Assembly: GCF_945859685.1 (NCBI RefSeq)
Contig: NC_079148.1
Coordinates: 120,200,589-120,264,588 of the forward strand
DNA length: 64,000 bases
Reading direction: 5' to 3'
DNA from: Eupeodes corollae
Taxonomy: Eukaryota; Arthropoda; Insecta; Diptera; Syrphidae
Shown here piece by piece: positions 25,262-36,643 of the stretch (position 1 is the first letter of the stretch; the number at the start of each line of letters is the position of its first letter). Below the pieces are notes generated by a model. That model saw nothing but the letters and a program-made list of their open reading frames with translations, was not told the origin of the DNA and ran no database searches. Made by a program: the position numbers and the translations under genes.

Positions 25262-25460
25262 TTCACGACTAATTTACAACAAATAATCTTCAACTTATTG
25301 CATACTTAGTTTTTCCAAAATCAAAAAGCGTTGTGCTAACTTGATATCAACCTATAGCACTACGTGCCACTTTTTTTAAAATCTTTGAGGTACACATTTT
25401 TTTCCACAACTAATTTACAACAAAGAAGCTATAATTAACTGCATACTCAATTATTGAAAT
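25262..25460. repeat. Diverged direct repeat
   Basis: A block reading CACGACTAATTTACAACAAA (from about 25264) recurs as CACAACTAATTTACAACAAA (from about 25405). Both are followed within 25 bp by TGCATACT. The 141-bp offset suggests a diverged tandem duplication. Confidence 0.6.
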
Positions 25461-26431
25461 TTTGAAAAATGTATTGCCTACTTGAAAGGCGTATTTTAAA
25501 AATCCAAGAAACTATTCTAAAATTTTATTTTGAAATAAAGTTGTTTGTGTAAAATTTTTTTAGAAATCACTTTTTTAAATTGAAATTAATAAAAAAAAAT
25601 GATTTAAAATTTGTATTTAGTTAATTAAAATTTAAAAATGCAATGCTCTTTCATTTTCATTGTTTTAAAAGGGACTGACCTGCTAAGGAAAAAACAAAGC
25701 CTACTTATCCTTCAAATCTGCTTTATAGGTCAGGACCTTAGAACAATAAGGTTCTAACTGCACTCAAGTCACTTTTGAGAAAAGAAAGATTGAATTTTAG
25801 TTTGGCTATAATTTTTATATTTTTTTTTGGATCTACACGAGTATTGAAAACACAATTTTTTCACTGAATTTAAAAATTTACAATTCATAATTTAGCAATA
25901 AAACGTAGTTGAAAAATAGATAGAACATTGGTACTCAATACTTAGGCATTGGAGCATAAATCAATGAGGTTCTAATTACCTGATAGAACTTAGTCTCATG
26001 ATACAAGAATTTGCTTGTTCAGATAGAACCCTGTTATCTAAAAGAAATACAAATTTTTGTTAAACGAAGTTTTTATTTTCATAAGAGAAAAAATACAAAT
26101 ATATTAAAGAATAGTAAGTAGTTGTTATTGCATTTCATTACCTACTTTAAAACAAAAGGATATTTTAAATAATGTTTTAAATTTTAATATTTAAAAAAAG
26201 GAAAAAAGTTTTAGTTTTGTTTTGAATATTAAATTAAAATAACATTTTTATACTTTTGTTATACATACTGAGCTTAAGAATTGTCTTGTAACAAGCGTTA
26301 TCAGATGAATTCATTTATTCGAGCATTTTTCTCTTTTTCTTTTGAGATACCGCCTCTTTCTGGGACATATTCGATATTATCTATGGGTAAGAAAGTTGGA
26401 ATTCCTATATAATTTTCATTTTCTACTTAGG

Positions 26432-27235
26432 TTAATTTTTAAATCTTAAGCTTCGTGAACGGTACGTTCTTATATTCAAAACAGGTTTTGAAACTTTCGC
26501 AACATCCTTAAAAACAGTAGATTTCATTTGCAATATCTCAAATGGGTTTCTTCTGTGCACAGTTTCAAGGAGCCGGATAAGTCCCATCGGTGAAAAATAC
26601 TCATTAACAGACAAATTTTTTTCTATTTGGCTGTGAGCATTGTCAACCTCCTGCAATCCTGAATGACCTGGTAAGGAGTAGGTACATCATGTTTTTTTTT
26701 TCGATAATAGGGTGAGTTTTTATAAAATTCTGGACAACGAAGTCATAATGGAATTTTTGTTCTGTGGCACGCAAGAGTTGGACCATTCTATCAAGATTTC
26801 CTTTGAAGACCCTTTTCAATATTTTTGTGAAGCCTAAGGCAATGTCTTTTTCACTTCGCCCACTGGTATATATTCGGTGCAAATAGCGCAGTAAACTTTT
26901 TTCTGTAGATAAATGAGCTGTTAAGTTGTAAACGTTTAGTTTTCAACAATAAAAAATAGGACCAATTTCAGCTCTTGGCAATTTTGCAAATTGAAAGTTA
27001 AACAAGGAATTCCTGAATCTTTGTCAAAAGCTCATCATCTTCTTTAAATTAAAATTCATCTCATGTTCCTTTGTATATTTTTCACTTAACGCATCTTCTT
27101 TTCTTGGTGTATTATAGGCCTCACATTGGCCACATTTAACCGACTTGGATGGTGAAAATCATATTTCTTATTGAAAATATCCCTGTAAAATCTTTCGTTT
27201 ACAGGATTCAGAACGGTATCATTTTATAAGTTAAA
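26432..27235 (-). pseudogene. Transposase-like protein, C-terminal part
   Basis: Minus-strand reading starts near 27235 with NERFYRDIFNKKYDFHHPS. It changes frame to KCGQCEAYNTPRKEDALSEK (a CxxC pair and a charged stretch, near 27110-27140), and after further frame breaks reaches PYYRK. It then reads GHSGLQEVDNAHSQIEK and a basic tail ending at 26432. The order (Cys pair, charged helix, then a G-H-x3-x-E-x-D-x2-HS-x-IEK block) is known to me from uncharacterised transposon-derived proteins abundant in insect genomes; the E, D and H residues of that block may be catalytic. Several frameshifts make it a pseudogene. The N-terminal half lies beyond the SINE, at 27840-28505. Confidence 0.65.
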
Positions 27236-27356
27236 CATTTTCGTTATATTTAAGTTTGGATCTAAATATTGTTTATTTGGTTTAGCTCACACTAATGCGA
27301 CGCTATTGATGGAAAAGATCGTATACGCTCTTTAATTTTTAAAAATAAATTTTTAA

Positions 27357-27817
27357 AAATAAAAAATAGATGGCGCAACAGTTCGTAGAGAACCAAGGCC
27401 TAGTGACTTACAACTCTCAACCATTTCTGTGTGCGAGTAATGTTGTCAGAGATAGAAGGGACCTACAGTTTAAATGCCGAATCCGAACGTCTAATTTGAG
27501 AAAGCACTTTTTTCATGGCAAGAATTACTCTTGGAAGATTTGTCAAATCTTCGCAAGAGGCAGTACCCGTGCAATAAGTTAGGTGGCACAGGCAGGGATC
27601 GAACCCAAGACATCTTAAAGTCTAAAGCACTTTTTTTTAAATTAATTTTTATTAATTCAATCTTGAACTTATCTTAAAGCTAGACAAAAATTTATAAAAC
27701 TAGCCTAGTTATCCATAACTTACAACTAACTTAATGGTCCCATACGGACACTTTAAGTTAAACAATAATACTTAATACTAATGCCTTTCGGCACTTACCA
27801 TCACGCTACGGGCACTA
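27357..27817 (-). repeat. tRNA-derived SINE, copy 2, split by an insert
   Basis: On the minus strand the element begins with an A box, TAGCGTGATGG (27809-27799), and a B box, GGGTTCGATCC (27606-27596), which form an RNA polymerase III promoter. The body follows, shared with copy 1, and the tail enters an AT-rich end at 27360. Between the two boxes sits a 158-bp insert flanked by GCACTT duplications. Without it the boxes are about 34 bp apart, a normal tRNA spacing. The SINE lies inside the transposase pseudogene of the 3.3-kb transposon. Confidence 0.85.
27627..27796 (-). mobile_element. Short poly(A)-tailed retro-insert within SINE
   Basis: The sequence between the direct repeats GCACTT (27627-27632 and 27791-27796), read on the minus strand, ends in TTAATAAAAATTAATTT then a run of A. 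A polyadenylation-like AATAAA precedes the A run. A short target duplication plus an A tail indicate target-primed insertion of a 158-bp RNA copy, perhaps a 5'-truncated LINE end. Its source is not visible in this window. Confidence 0.65.
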
Positions 27818-27839
27818 CTCTTTTATTTCTGCTATCCTA

Positions 27840-28505
27840 TTTTCGCATTTTTTTTTTCGTAGGCATTGTAAATGGAATTTTGGGAAATAAAAAATGTTCC
27901 AAACTAAAACGGCTCGCAGACCTGGATCTTGTATCTAATAACTCCAAAAAATAGTCAAAAGTGAAATTTCTTCGAGAAAGAGTCGTTTTTTTTGTTTTTT
28001 CGAAAAGTTTCCATTGCAGTTGTCGATTTTAAAATATAGTTAGTTTTCCCATCAAGAACTAACAAATAAAAGGATTCAAAAATTTGTTTACGCTCTGATG
28101 TTGTCAATTTCTCCGCACAGTAGAACTTGCACTTAGTTAAACAATTTTTTGTCGTTTTAAGTTCTTTTTTAATTATCGTTTTTCCATGCGAACTTGCCTA
28201 TATTTTCTTTTCAAGATATTCTTTTTCGAATTTTTTCATTGCTTTTACGCTTACGAGGCTTTTGTTTAACAAGCTCACTTACCATTTCATTAGTTTCAAC
28301 TTCAACGTTTACGTTTAAATTTTCGGCTTACGTTGAAGAATTATTTTTATCATGCACGTCTGCAACGGATGTACAGCTGTTCTCCATGACTAAGTTTTTT
28401 TCTACTCCTGGAGTAACAATTAAAAAATCCTGAATGACAAGTGGAACATTTTCTAAACTTATTGTTTCTCCTTCCAAAAGAAACTGCGAATGCGAAGGCA
28501 TCTGA
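27840..28505 (-). pseudogene. Transposase-like protein, N-terminal part
   Basis: Reading leftward from about 28503, a frame begins MPSHSQFLLEGETISLENV, then an acidic linker, then KPRKRKSNEKIRKR, a basic patch. After a frameshift the frame TKNCLTKCKFYCAEKL continues as TTSERKQIF (near 28130-28070), a Cys cluster (C-x3-C-x3-C) like the zinc-binding N-terminus of the transposon proteins whose C-terminal block is at 26.4-27.2 kb. The protein then decays towards 27840, where the SINE interrupts it. Several shifts and stops are present. Together with the C-terminal part this represents one gene of roughly 500 codons. Confidence 0.65.
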
Positions 28506-29043
28506 ATAAAGTTATTGAAAAAGAGGACGTTTTTAATGAGTAGTAGGTATATTTAAAACATTGCACTAATTGATTTACTTTTTACTTTTAAAGTAGAAAT
28601 ACCTAACTTAACTTAGTAAAAATGTATGAATATTTTTAACAAACATTTGGAAAATCACACATCACAAATTATAAAACCGAATTGTACAAAGATTTAATTT
28701 AAAATGCATTTCTGACAAAATTCAAATTTATCACAAACTTTATAGCCTACAAAGTTTTAATTACGGCAAACGTTTAAATATTTTCAAGCAACCAAGTTCA
28801 ATCTGCATCTTGTTGTGTAACAAAGTTCATTAGGTTCTATTTACCAATTAGAACTTTGTGAACTTAGTTTTTTATAAATTAAGGTACTTAGAACTTTGTT
28901 TTCTTAATTTGTTTGGACTATATATGAAACTAAAAGAGATAGACAGAGTTGACAGGAATCGAAAGAGCATAGGTACTTGATTTACTTCGAGCACATGTAT
29001 AATTCAGTTTTGAAAAAAGTGTTAGAACCCTATTGTTCTAAGG

Positions 29044-30750
29044 TGAAGAGGTAGCATCCCTCATACGTTATTTTTAAATTTTCAACCTTTATGTGTGGTG
29101 TTTCCAGCTCGGTGCCAAGTTTTAGGGAAAATAGATTTTTGAACAAAGACGGAATTAGGGCACTAAATTAAAACAAGAAGAGTCCTGAATTCCTGCATGA
29201 TTAGAACTTTGAAATTCGATTGTACGAGTAGTGTTTCCAACTTGAAGGACCTGAAAATCGAACTCAAAGTGTTGTGTTTTTGTATTTCTTTAATATCTTT
29301 CAATAAAATTGGAAAATCATACCACAAAGGAAAACTTTATAAGCCGATTTTTGGCATTTTTCTATGAATATTTAGCATGAAAAAAAAATCTAATTATGCA
29401 AAATTTTTGTTGTAAAATTGTGTACAAAGTATTTTTTATACAGTTTCTTATTTAATTTTATTTTGTAAAACATCTGTGTTTATTTTAAATGTTTTCAATT
29501 AAAAATAAAATTTGACAAGTACAATAGTTAGCATATTTTTTTTATTTTTAAAACTAAAATAAACAACATTATGGACAACTTTCGTTTCTTATTAGATGTT
29601 TGGAACTTTTCTTTTATTAATTTCTTAAATTACAATTTTCTGTCTTACACCCCCAGAGAATATTGATTTTTTTGAGAAAGATTAAAAACTATTATTTCGA
29701 ACTTTATACATCACTCTCATTATAAAACTCGTTTCTAAAAATGTAATATATGTCTACGTGTAATTCTCTACTTTCTGACTTGTTCTACCTATCCTTCCCC
29801 ACTTTAAGACCATTATCATATTTGTTTTCAATGATAATAGAGTTCATATGATACCGATCACTATCAATCCCTATAATATTGAATATTAAATTGATTTTCT
29901 TTTTCTAAGGTGCCATCATTAATCGAATGCTTTTGTATTTACGTTTGTATATCGAGATGATGGCGCTTCGTATCGTAATAATGCTACTGTCTGTACGTAA
30001 CGTATATTCGTTAAATTAAGGGCCTATTCTTATATTTTATTTTATTACACAGCATACATTAAGAATGTATTCCTTTTCTTTATACCTATTTTAAACATAT
30101 TGTCATCTTTGACAATCTCAAATCTAAACAAAATATCCCATAAATGAATTGATATAGAGAATCAATGAAAAGGAAAAAAAAAAGAACTACACACAAGTAA
30201 TTTGATTCTTTGATAGTTTTTTTATTTTGTTTTTAATTTTAGTTTTTGTTTGTTTTTGATTTCTTTTTGTTTTAGTTTTTTTTGTTTATCTTCATTCTTC
30301 AACTTTTGATTGGCATATTCAGTGTGAGTGGAGAACGTGTATGTAGTTCTGCAGGAAGTTGATCGTAAATTTTTAATTAATCTAACGCGTCACATAATGC
30401 CGCACTGATGCGAACGACAACGACAACGACCGCGGGGGACAGAATGGGATTTTGTTTGTTTTATTTTTTCCTGAAGATTCTCACATTTATAACTTAAGAT
30501 AAAAAATACAAAATAAAAATTGATTTGTGTAAGAATAGGTGAAAATCTTACAGAAAACATCATCACCACCGCCCGCTCAAATCACGCAGGGCACAGTGAA
30601 ACACTTTTCACTGTAATGTTGGAAAAATTTATGAAAAATAAGTTTGTAAATATAAGTAATAAACAAATGAACAATAAAGGGCCTTATGGCAAATAAGCCA
30701 TATATATATATAAGTATTCACTATTTGGTATAAAAACTTTATCCCAGAAA
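29044..30750. other. AT-rich unassigned stretch
   Basis: No gene visible. It contains very AT-rich DNA, a T-rich run of TTTTG words (30215-30290) and a short CpG-bearing segment at 30380-30440. Confidence 0.55.
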
Positions 30751-30754
30751 TTTT

Positions 30755-30840
30755 TCGCACACATGAATTGTTGAGAGTTGTAAGTTATTAGGGCCCTGCT
30801 TCTCTACGATTTGTTGTGTTTCCTAATGTATTTTTATTTC
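30755..30840 (+). repeat. tRNA-derived SINE, copy 3 (3' fragment)
   Basis: A fragment of about 85 bp matches the 3' part of the SINE in the opposite orientation to copies 1 and 2. It reads CGCACACATGAATTGTTGAG, then GAGTTGTAAGTTATTAGGGC, a decayed TTGTTGTGTTTCCTAATG (TTGCGCCATCTA in the others) and a T/A-rich tail. The tRNA head is missing, so this is a 5'-truncated or deleted copy. Confidence 0.7.
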
Positions 30841-33800
30841 TTTAACTTTCCACGTAGATTTCTCTCACTGTACTCATACCATTGGTTCACTTTTGATGAT
30901 CGTAGGAGATATGTTTTTGTTTCTTAGTTCTGAAAGATTTTAACATATCGATTAATTATTGAAGTTGTATTGTTGTTGTGATTATCATATCTCCGGTCTA
31001 CTCTGCTGTAAAATTGGGTAACTGTGCTTCTGTGCGAGATGAGATACGAAAGAAAAAAAAAAAGAAAAATTATAAAAAATATATGGAAGATAGTAAAACC
31101 TTTTGGGGTTCAGATTTATTATGTCTAGTTTTAGTGATTCACAATGAAAAATAAAATAAAATGAAAAGTCTTTTGGGGCCAAGGAGGGGAATGCCACCTG
31201 TACTACCTGATTCGATTAATATCTATATTTATGAGGATGTAATATTGATTTATGTTTGTAGTGTTTTTCGTAGGTTTATCATTTGTTGATTATTTCCAAA
31301 AGAACCAGACTTTTATATCACCTTTTTTATTTTGTTTTTAATTTTTGAATTGATTTTTTTTATGACTCCTACACAAAATATATATCTACATAGACAGTAG
31401 GTATATCATGAAAGTATAGATAAAGATAAAATGTAGATAGACAGAAGGCAATTTATAGTCTTTAACTGATTATAGATTGATGCGCTGCAAGTTATAAATC
31501 TATAGGTATGGTGGTAGCACAAATTATCATCGGGTAAATTAAATAGGAGTGATGTTAAATCAAGAAGTTTTGTATTTAAATCTGTGATAGGGGCTTTGAT
31601 TTTTATCAAAACACTCGAATATTTTAAAATGGTATTAAAATATGTTTAAAATTTTCAAAAAAAAACTGTGCTTTTTTAATTACTTAATTAAGTTTTCACA
31701 ATGGACTTTTTTAAAGACCAGCCTTTCTACTTTAACTTGTTTTATCAAAAAAGTTGACTTCGGCTACCCAAATAAGTTTCAGCATGAACATCCGTTCCAA
31801 TTTCATTGGAATTCTTTACAATCTCTAGATTCAAAAAGAAGATATACACTCAGGTTTCATTAAATACTCAATTTATGCGCAATTACTACTTGTTCGTAAG
31901 AAAATGTAACTAAAATGAACAAATTTACGCAAACGAGCATGTTTTGCCAGCTGTTCTGCCTAAACAACTATCTTAAGGGTATTTCTTTCAATAATTGTCT
32001 ACGAAACTCGCTGTCGAAAAGCGCGTTCAATAAATAACTCCAATTTATAAACGATAAATAATAGCTTGCATATGAAATCATATCACCGCAGCCATTGCAG
32101 CGGTCGTCATTGTGTACTCTTAAAGCCTGTCCATTACCATTACCGACATCAACGTAGTCCAATGATCAAATCATCACCGCACCTAGCACCTTGCAAAAAG
32201 TAAAAAAAAAAACAAAAAAGCAAGTTTGTACCTCAGGTCTTTTGTTTTAACTAAAAATAAAATGCTAGCATCCTCATTGGAATTGAATCGCATTTTTAAG
32301 AATTTCACCACCATATTTATGAGTATAAATAATGACAACAGATCAATATATGTGTATATACAAAGTCTGGAGCACTTATTGAAACAAGCAAAAAGAAGAA
32401 CAAGAATCCGAACAACAACAACAATATACATGTTGATATTACATTAAAGCTGGCCCTTTACACTCCCATGCAATGTGCAATTTATTTAAATTCGGTCAGC
32501 ACCTGTTTTATTCACACATGGATGGCATCAATTACGTCTTCGCCGATGGAATTTTGTTGTTGTTGTTGTTGTTTAATTTTTATTTTTTAGTATTGTGTTG
32601 TGTTGTATCCAAAGCCATTATTTTATGATCTTCATGCCAATTAAGACGATCACATGCAAATTCGATCCCCGCCGCATCATCTTCATCGGTGGTAATCGCA
32701 TTTAACATGGTGTCAGTCGATAAATTTTATTAGGCTACTGAAATTCAAAAACAATGGCCTCACAACTTTAACAGCCCCAGCAACAAATGAGTATTTAAAT
32801 GCATTATAAATTTTGACACTAACAAGGGGTATTCTTCTTATATCTTCCTTTATACATCTACACTGTCGGTCTCAAGCAAATACTGCAAGTCGGCGGATGT
32901 GAACAGTTAATTTTGTGATAGCCTTTATTTTATTCGCATTTGTTTTTCTCTAAAATTCTCATGCTCTAAATACAAAATGCGGATGCGGATAAATAGAAAA
33001 TCTTAAATGCTGACTTACTGCTGACGATTTTGCACTCTTAAAGCGGAAGTAAGAATTCTGATGAGAGGAGATTTAAACTAGAACAAGCTTGCTTAACCGG
33101 AGGCAAACTTGTAACGTGAGCAGCCATTTAACCTCTATTATTTCTCTTAGTAGTTGGTTAATTTGCCTCTGTGATACGAAGAGATGCCAAAGAAATGTGC
33201 AAATTAAATCAGTAGTTGATTAACAAAGGAAATTAATGCCAATGGCAATGATTTCTACTATTTTAGATACCTATTGAGATTTTTTTATGACATGACAGAG
33301 TGGGAAGCTCGAAAAAAAAACTTAAACTAATTAATCAAGATTTAACTAGATCATGGAACAGAAAAAAGACAAGGAAATGCAAAAATCATTGTTTAAATTT
33401 ATTGGAAAAAATGTCTAACACGTAAAAGGTATTCGGGAAGATAAATTAATTCTATAAAAAAGCTAATAAATATATTTGCAAGACAATCAACCATTAAAAT
33501 TTCGAATAGATATAAAGAATTTATTTGTGTTAAAAAAGTTTTGTTGAATTCAGAGGACCTAGTTTTTATAGTGTAGATACACAATTATAACTATAGACGT
33601 TTTTTTTTAACAGTAAATATCATTGTTCGATTTTTATTCATAAAAAGCTGTTCCGCAGAAAAAAAGATTAAACTTTGACTTTAAGAACCACAATCTATTT
33701 TATTCTTAATTAGAAAAACATGGCTGATACTCGTTACAAAGACTTACATACATTCATATGAAAAATATAGCTAAAAGGGCTTAAATGTCTCATATTTAAC

Positions 33801-33884
33801 AACGTAGAGAAGAATTTAAAAAACTAAAGCTTATTTTAAAAAAATTTGAAAAACCCAAATATTTGTTGTTCCAAAAGAAAAACG
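30841..33884. other. Unassigned stretch
   Basis: No recognised gene. The part around 32085-32170 and 32500-32710 is of mixed composition with ATGCAAAT, CAATTACGTC and similar words reminiscent of fly enhancers, plus a (TTG)n tract at 32555-32574. The remainder is AT-rich. Confidence 0.45.
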
Positions 33885-35020
33885 AAAGAGGCTGGGTGCA
33901 ACCCACACTGATAACTTATCATTCCGTCTGTCGACTTGTCTTACTTCAAAAGTTTTTAGGTTTTGCGTTTTTTTTTTTTAAGTTGTCAGATCAGTTATTC
34001 TATAAAAATTAAAAATGTTTGCATATGATATAATAGTTTGATTCGAAAACCGATTTTTACCAATTTTAGTAGTATTACTTAAATGTTTTTATTTCTTATA
34101 TAAACAAATACAAATTGAATTAATGAAATAAATTTAAAGCAATATCTTCTATATTCACGAGATATCGAGAACCGAACATCAATTTTTACAAATTTTTCGT
34201 ACTATTTTTTGCAGATTTTATTTTTTTTTTCTGAAACAAACTAACTGTTGGATTTTTTATAAGAAATGTACCTTATGTCAAAAAGAATATTTTCTGTGAG
34301 ATAAAACAAGTTTGAAGCCAATATTTGAAAAGATATTTGAGTAGAGAATCAATGTTTAACTTTTAGTATAATGTTTTTTTTTAGGTTTTTATTTTTTGTA
34401 AAAAAAAACTTTTAATGGGACGAACTTTTAGTAATGTTTTATAAGGTTTTTATTTTTCGTAAAAAACTGGAAATTCGATTTTTCTTAAAATTGTACCCAA
34501 TGTTGACAGCAATATTTTTGATTAGATAAAATTTGTTTGAAGCCAATATCTGAAATTTTTGAAAAGGTATTTGAGTCCAAAATCAATTTTTACCAACTTT
34601 TAGTGATATTTTTTGTAGGTTCTTATTTTTTTTATAAAAAACTGTCAATTTGATTTTTCTTAAAATTTTACAGAACATTGACAACAATATTTTCTTATAA
34701 AATAAAATTAGTTTAAATAAATAAAGTTGAGGCAATATCTCAAAGTTTTGAAAAGATATTTGAGTCGAAAATCAATTTTTGCCAACTTTCAGTAATTTTT
34801 CTTTTGTTTTTTATTTTTTGTAAAAATAACTGTAAAATTTGTCTCAAAATTTTACCAGATGTCAAAAACTTTATTTTTTGTTGCATAATATGTTTGGGGA
34901 TACAATCATTTTTTGTTCGTAAAATATTTGACGTACGAAGATATGTACACACGCACGCATAGACATCTCTCTAAAAATCTTTTATTTAGACTCTAGAGAC
35001 CTTGATACTTCGAGAAATGT
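33885..35020 (+). mobile_element. Hairpin/tandem-repeat element, copy B (3' truncated)
   Basis: It starts AAAGAGGCTGGG and then CCCACACTGATAACTT, the constant 5' terminus. Degenerate tandem units follow (cores with GTTTGAAGCCAATAT at about 34310 and 34535, and GAGGCAATATCTC near 34728), then CACACGCACGCA, TCTCTCTAAAAATC and the CTTGATACTTCGAG segment. It stops at GAGAAATGT where hAT sequence begins. The last 60 bp, including the hairpin, are missing. Substitutions are more numerous than between C and D, so it is an older copy. Confidence 0.8.
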
Positions 35021-36643
35021 CAGAGGCCTTGGTGCAATAAAGGAGCGGAGGCCCCTTCGACAAAAATTATTTTCAAAATAAAGTAAACCATTTTTCACTG
35101 GAGTTTTTCAATAAATAATTTCTTGTGAAACCAAGTAGTTTCCTTTAGTATTGAACAAACACATATAAATATAAACGGAAAAAAGAATTATCTGCAATTA
35201 AATTTTAAGGTTAACACACGAAACCTTTCAAGCTTTTTTCGCAGAAAAATCGTTGATGATTTCGGTGAATTCCAGTTCTAGTAGTAAATCGCTTTCAATG
35301 CTCAGGATAAAGAGCTTCGATAAACGGTTTTGTCCCATCGTGCCTAATTTTTATAATTTTCATTTTTGAAAATGAGCGCACTCCAGTGCAATTTGTTACC
35401 ATCAAAATACATTCTCAATGCAATTTCAAGGTTTGGGAATGTAGCTCTGAAATTTTGATTTTCGAGAATTTGGTAGTAAAATAGTTCCAGTGATTGATCT
35501 GTTCCAAAGTCCTTTTACTTTTTGCATGAGTCAATGAAAGACACAAATTAAACCAACTCATTACCAAGTCTAGGCTGTAAATCATCCGGATACACTTCCA
35601 CCAATGCGTCTGCTCCACAGTGCAAATTTTCTGTATCCATCTTATTCACGTGATTCTGGAATCCAGATCTCGAACGTACAGCTTCATAGGCATGCAAACT
35701 TAGGATGAAGGCGGGTATTTTGCATTTTTTTTTGGGTGACAGATTTGCGTCTTGTGCTTTCCCATAATCCACCAGATTCAACCTCACATTTTTCGTGCTG
35801 GTGCGGGTGCGTGATCGTACATATTCATCAGTATGTGTTGTTTTTTTGGCTGCACGAATGATTTTAGTGATTCTAAAAAAAATCATTTTCGGGTCTTGCA
35901 ACATCTTGTTTCTAGTATTGAATCGCTCCAAGATATCGTTCCAAAATGTTGTAAACTAAGCTTTTTTGGGACCACTCATCTTCTGTAGGAGGTGCATTGC
36001 TTCATTTCTCACGGTATCTTTTTGTTCTTTATTGGAAGATATGCTAGTTAGAGCTTCTTCGATTTCCGAATAGCCGTTGACTTAGGCTTTCGTATCTTCA
36101 GCTTAACAAGGCCAACGAGTGTCGCTGAGCTTTTTCAAGACTAAAAACTGTCCGCTTTTCTTCTCCGATCATTTCTCAATCAGAATTCGGTGCCGCTGTG
36201 AAAAACGTGTATGAATTCTGCACGAAATCAAAGAATTGAACAGCCGATGGACAAGAGTTAGCAGCTGCCTTTCCCACTAAATTTAGAGAATGACCACAAT
36301 AAGGTACGAACGCCGATAAATGATTTTTCTCCAAAATAAGATAATGCATCCCTTTGCATTTGCCACTCAAGTTATGCAGCATTATCATATGGTTTTGATA
36401 TTTTACTGATTGCCTGATTGGAGTGAACAATGATTCAATAATTTCTGTTATTTAAGATTAATATAATCAAATAATCAGCGGATGTATGTACAAAGTACTG
36501 TAGGCTGTAGGTAAAAGTAAAAGACCAAAAAAAATACATATCAAAGGAAAAGATGTTTACTAGTAGGATTTTGAAACCAATATTTTCCGGAGTCACTAAG
36601 TGGGGGTCTCCCGATTTCCCTCCTCTTAATCCGTCACTCTCAG
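35021..36643 (-). mobile_element. hAT transposon remnant with transposase
   Basis: The left boundary CAGAGGCCTTGGTGC abuts truncated hairpin-repeat copy B. At the right, GACGGATTAAGAGGAGGG on the minus strand looks like a hAT terminus and its subterminal G-rich stretch, ending near 36643. The interior encodes a hAT transposase on the minus strand. I find no matching 8-bp duplication and the inverted repeats are poor, so at least one end is damaged or misplaced. Confidence 0.65.
35232..36435 (-). pseudogene. hAT-family (ZMYM/DUF4371-type) transposase
   Basis: The first frame (36430-36176) includes HNLSGKCKGMHYLI and VPYCGHSLNLVGKAAA, the conserved H-S-LNLV block of hAT transposases of the zinc-finger-MYM type, followed by a V-Q-N-S-Y-x-FF string. 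After stops and shifts the frame 35931-35548 carries VRLNLVDYGKAQ, YEAVRSRSGFQ and LVEVYPDDLQPRLGNELV. Further shifts lead to TMGQNRLSKLFILSIESDLL then EFTEIINDF near 35330-35240, the hAT C-terminal dimerisation region. The order of blocks agrees with a complete C-terminal two-thirds of the protein. The N-terminal zinc finger and the first acidic catalytic motif are not seen. At least four breaks make it a dead gene. Confidence 0.85.

Larger units (their letters stand above)
25736..29043 (-). mobile_element. DNA transposon with 23-bp TIRs and broken transposase
   Basis: The outermost 23 bp at 25736-25758 and 29021-29043 are inverted copies with a single mismatch; both begin CCTTAGAACAATA when read inward. 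Subterminal zones on both sides hold extra GTTCTA/TAGAAC words (25958-26045 and 28830-28890). The interior encodes a transposase-like protein on the minus strand, split by a SINE insertion. No target duplication is obvious outside the 23-bp repeats; a TA inside the repeats is possible. I cannot name the superfamily with confidence: the protein belongs to a repeat-associated family with N-terminal Cys clusters and a GHTQNEGD-like block. Sola-like elements are one candidate to test. Confidence 0.75.

Noticed and set aside
26643..26882. 79-codon minus-strand ORF as an independent gene
   Set aside because: It is one frame of the broken transposase at 26.4-27.2 kb.
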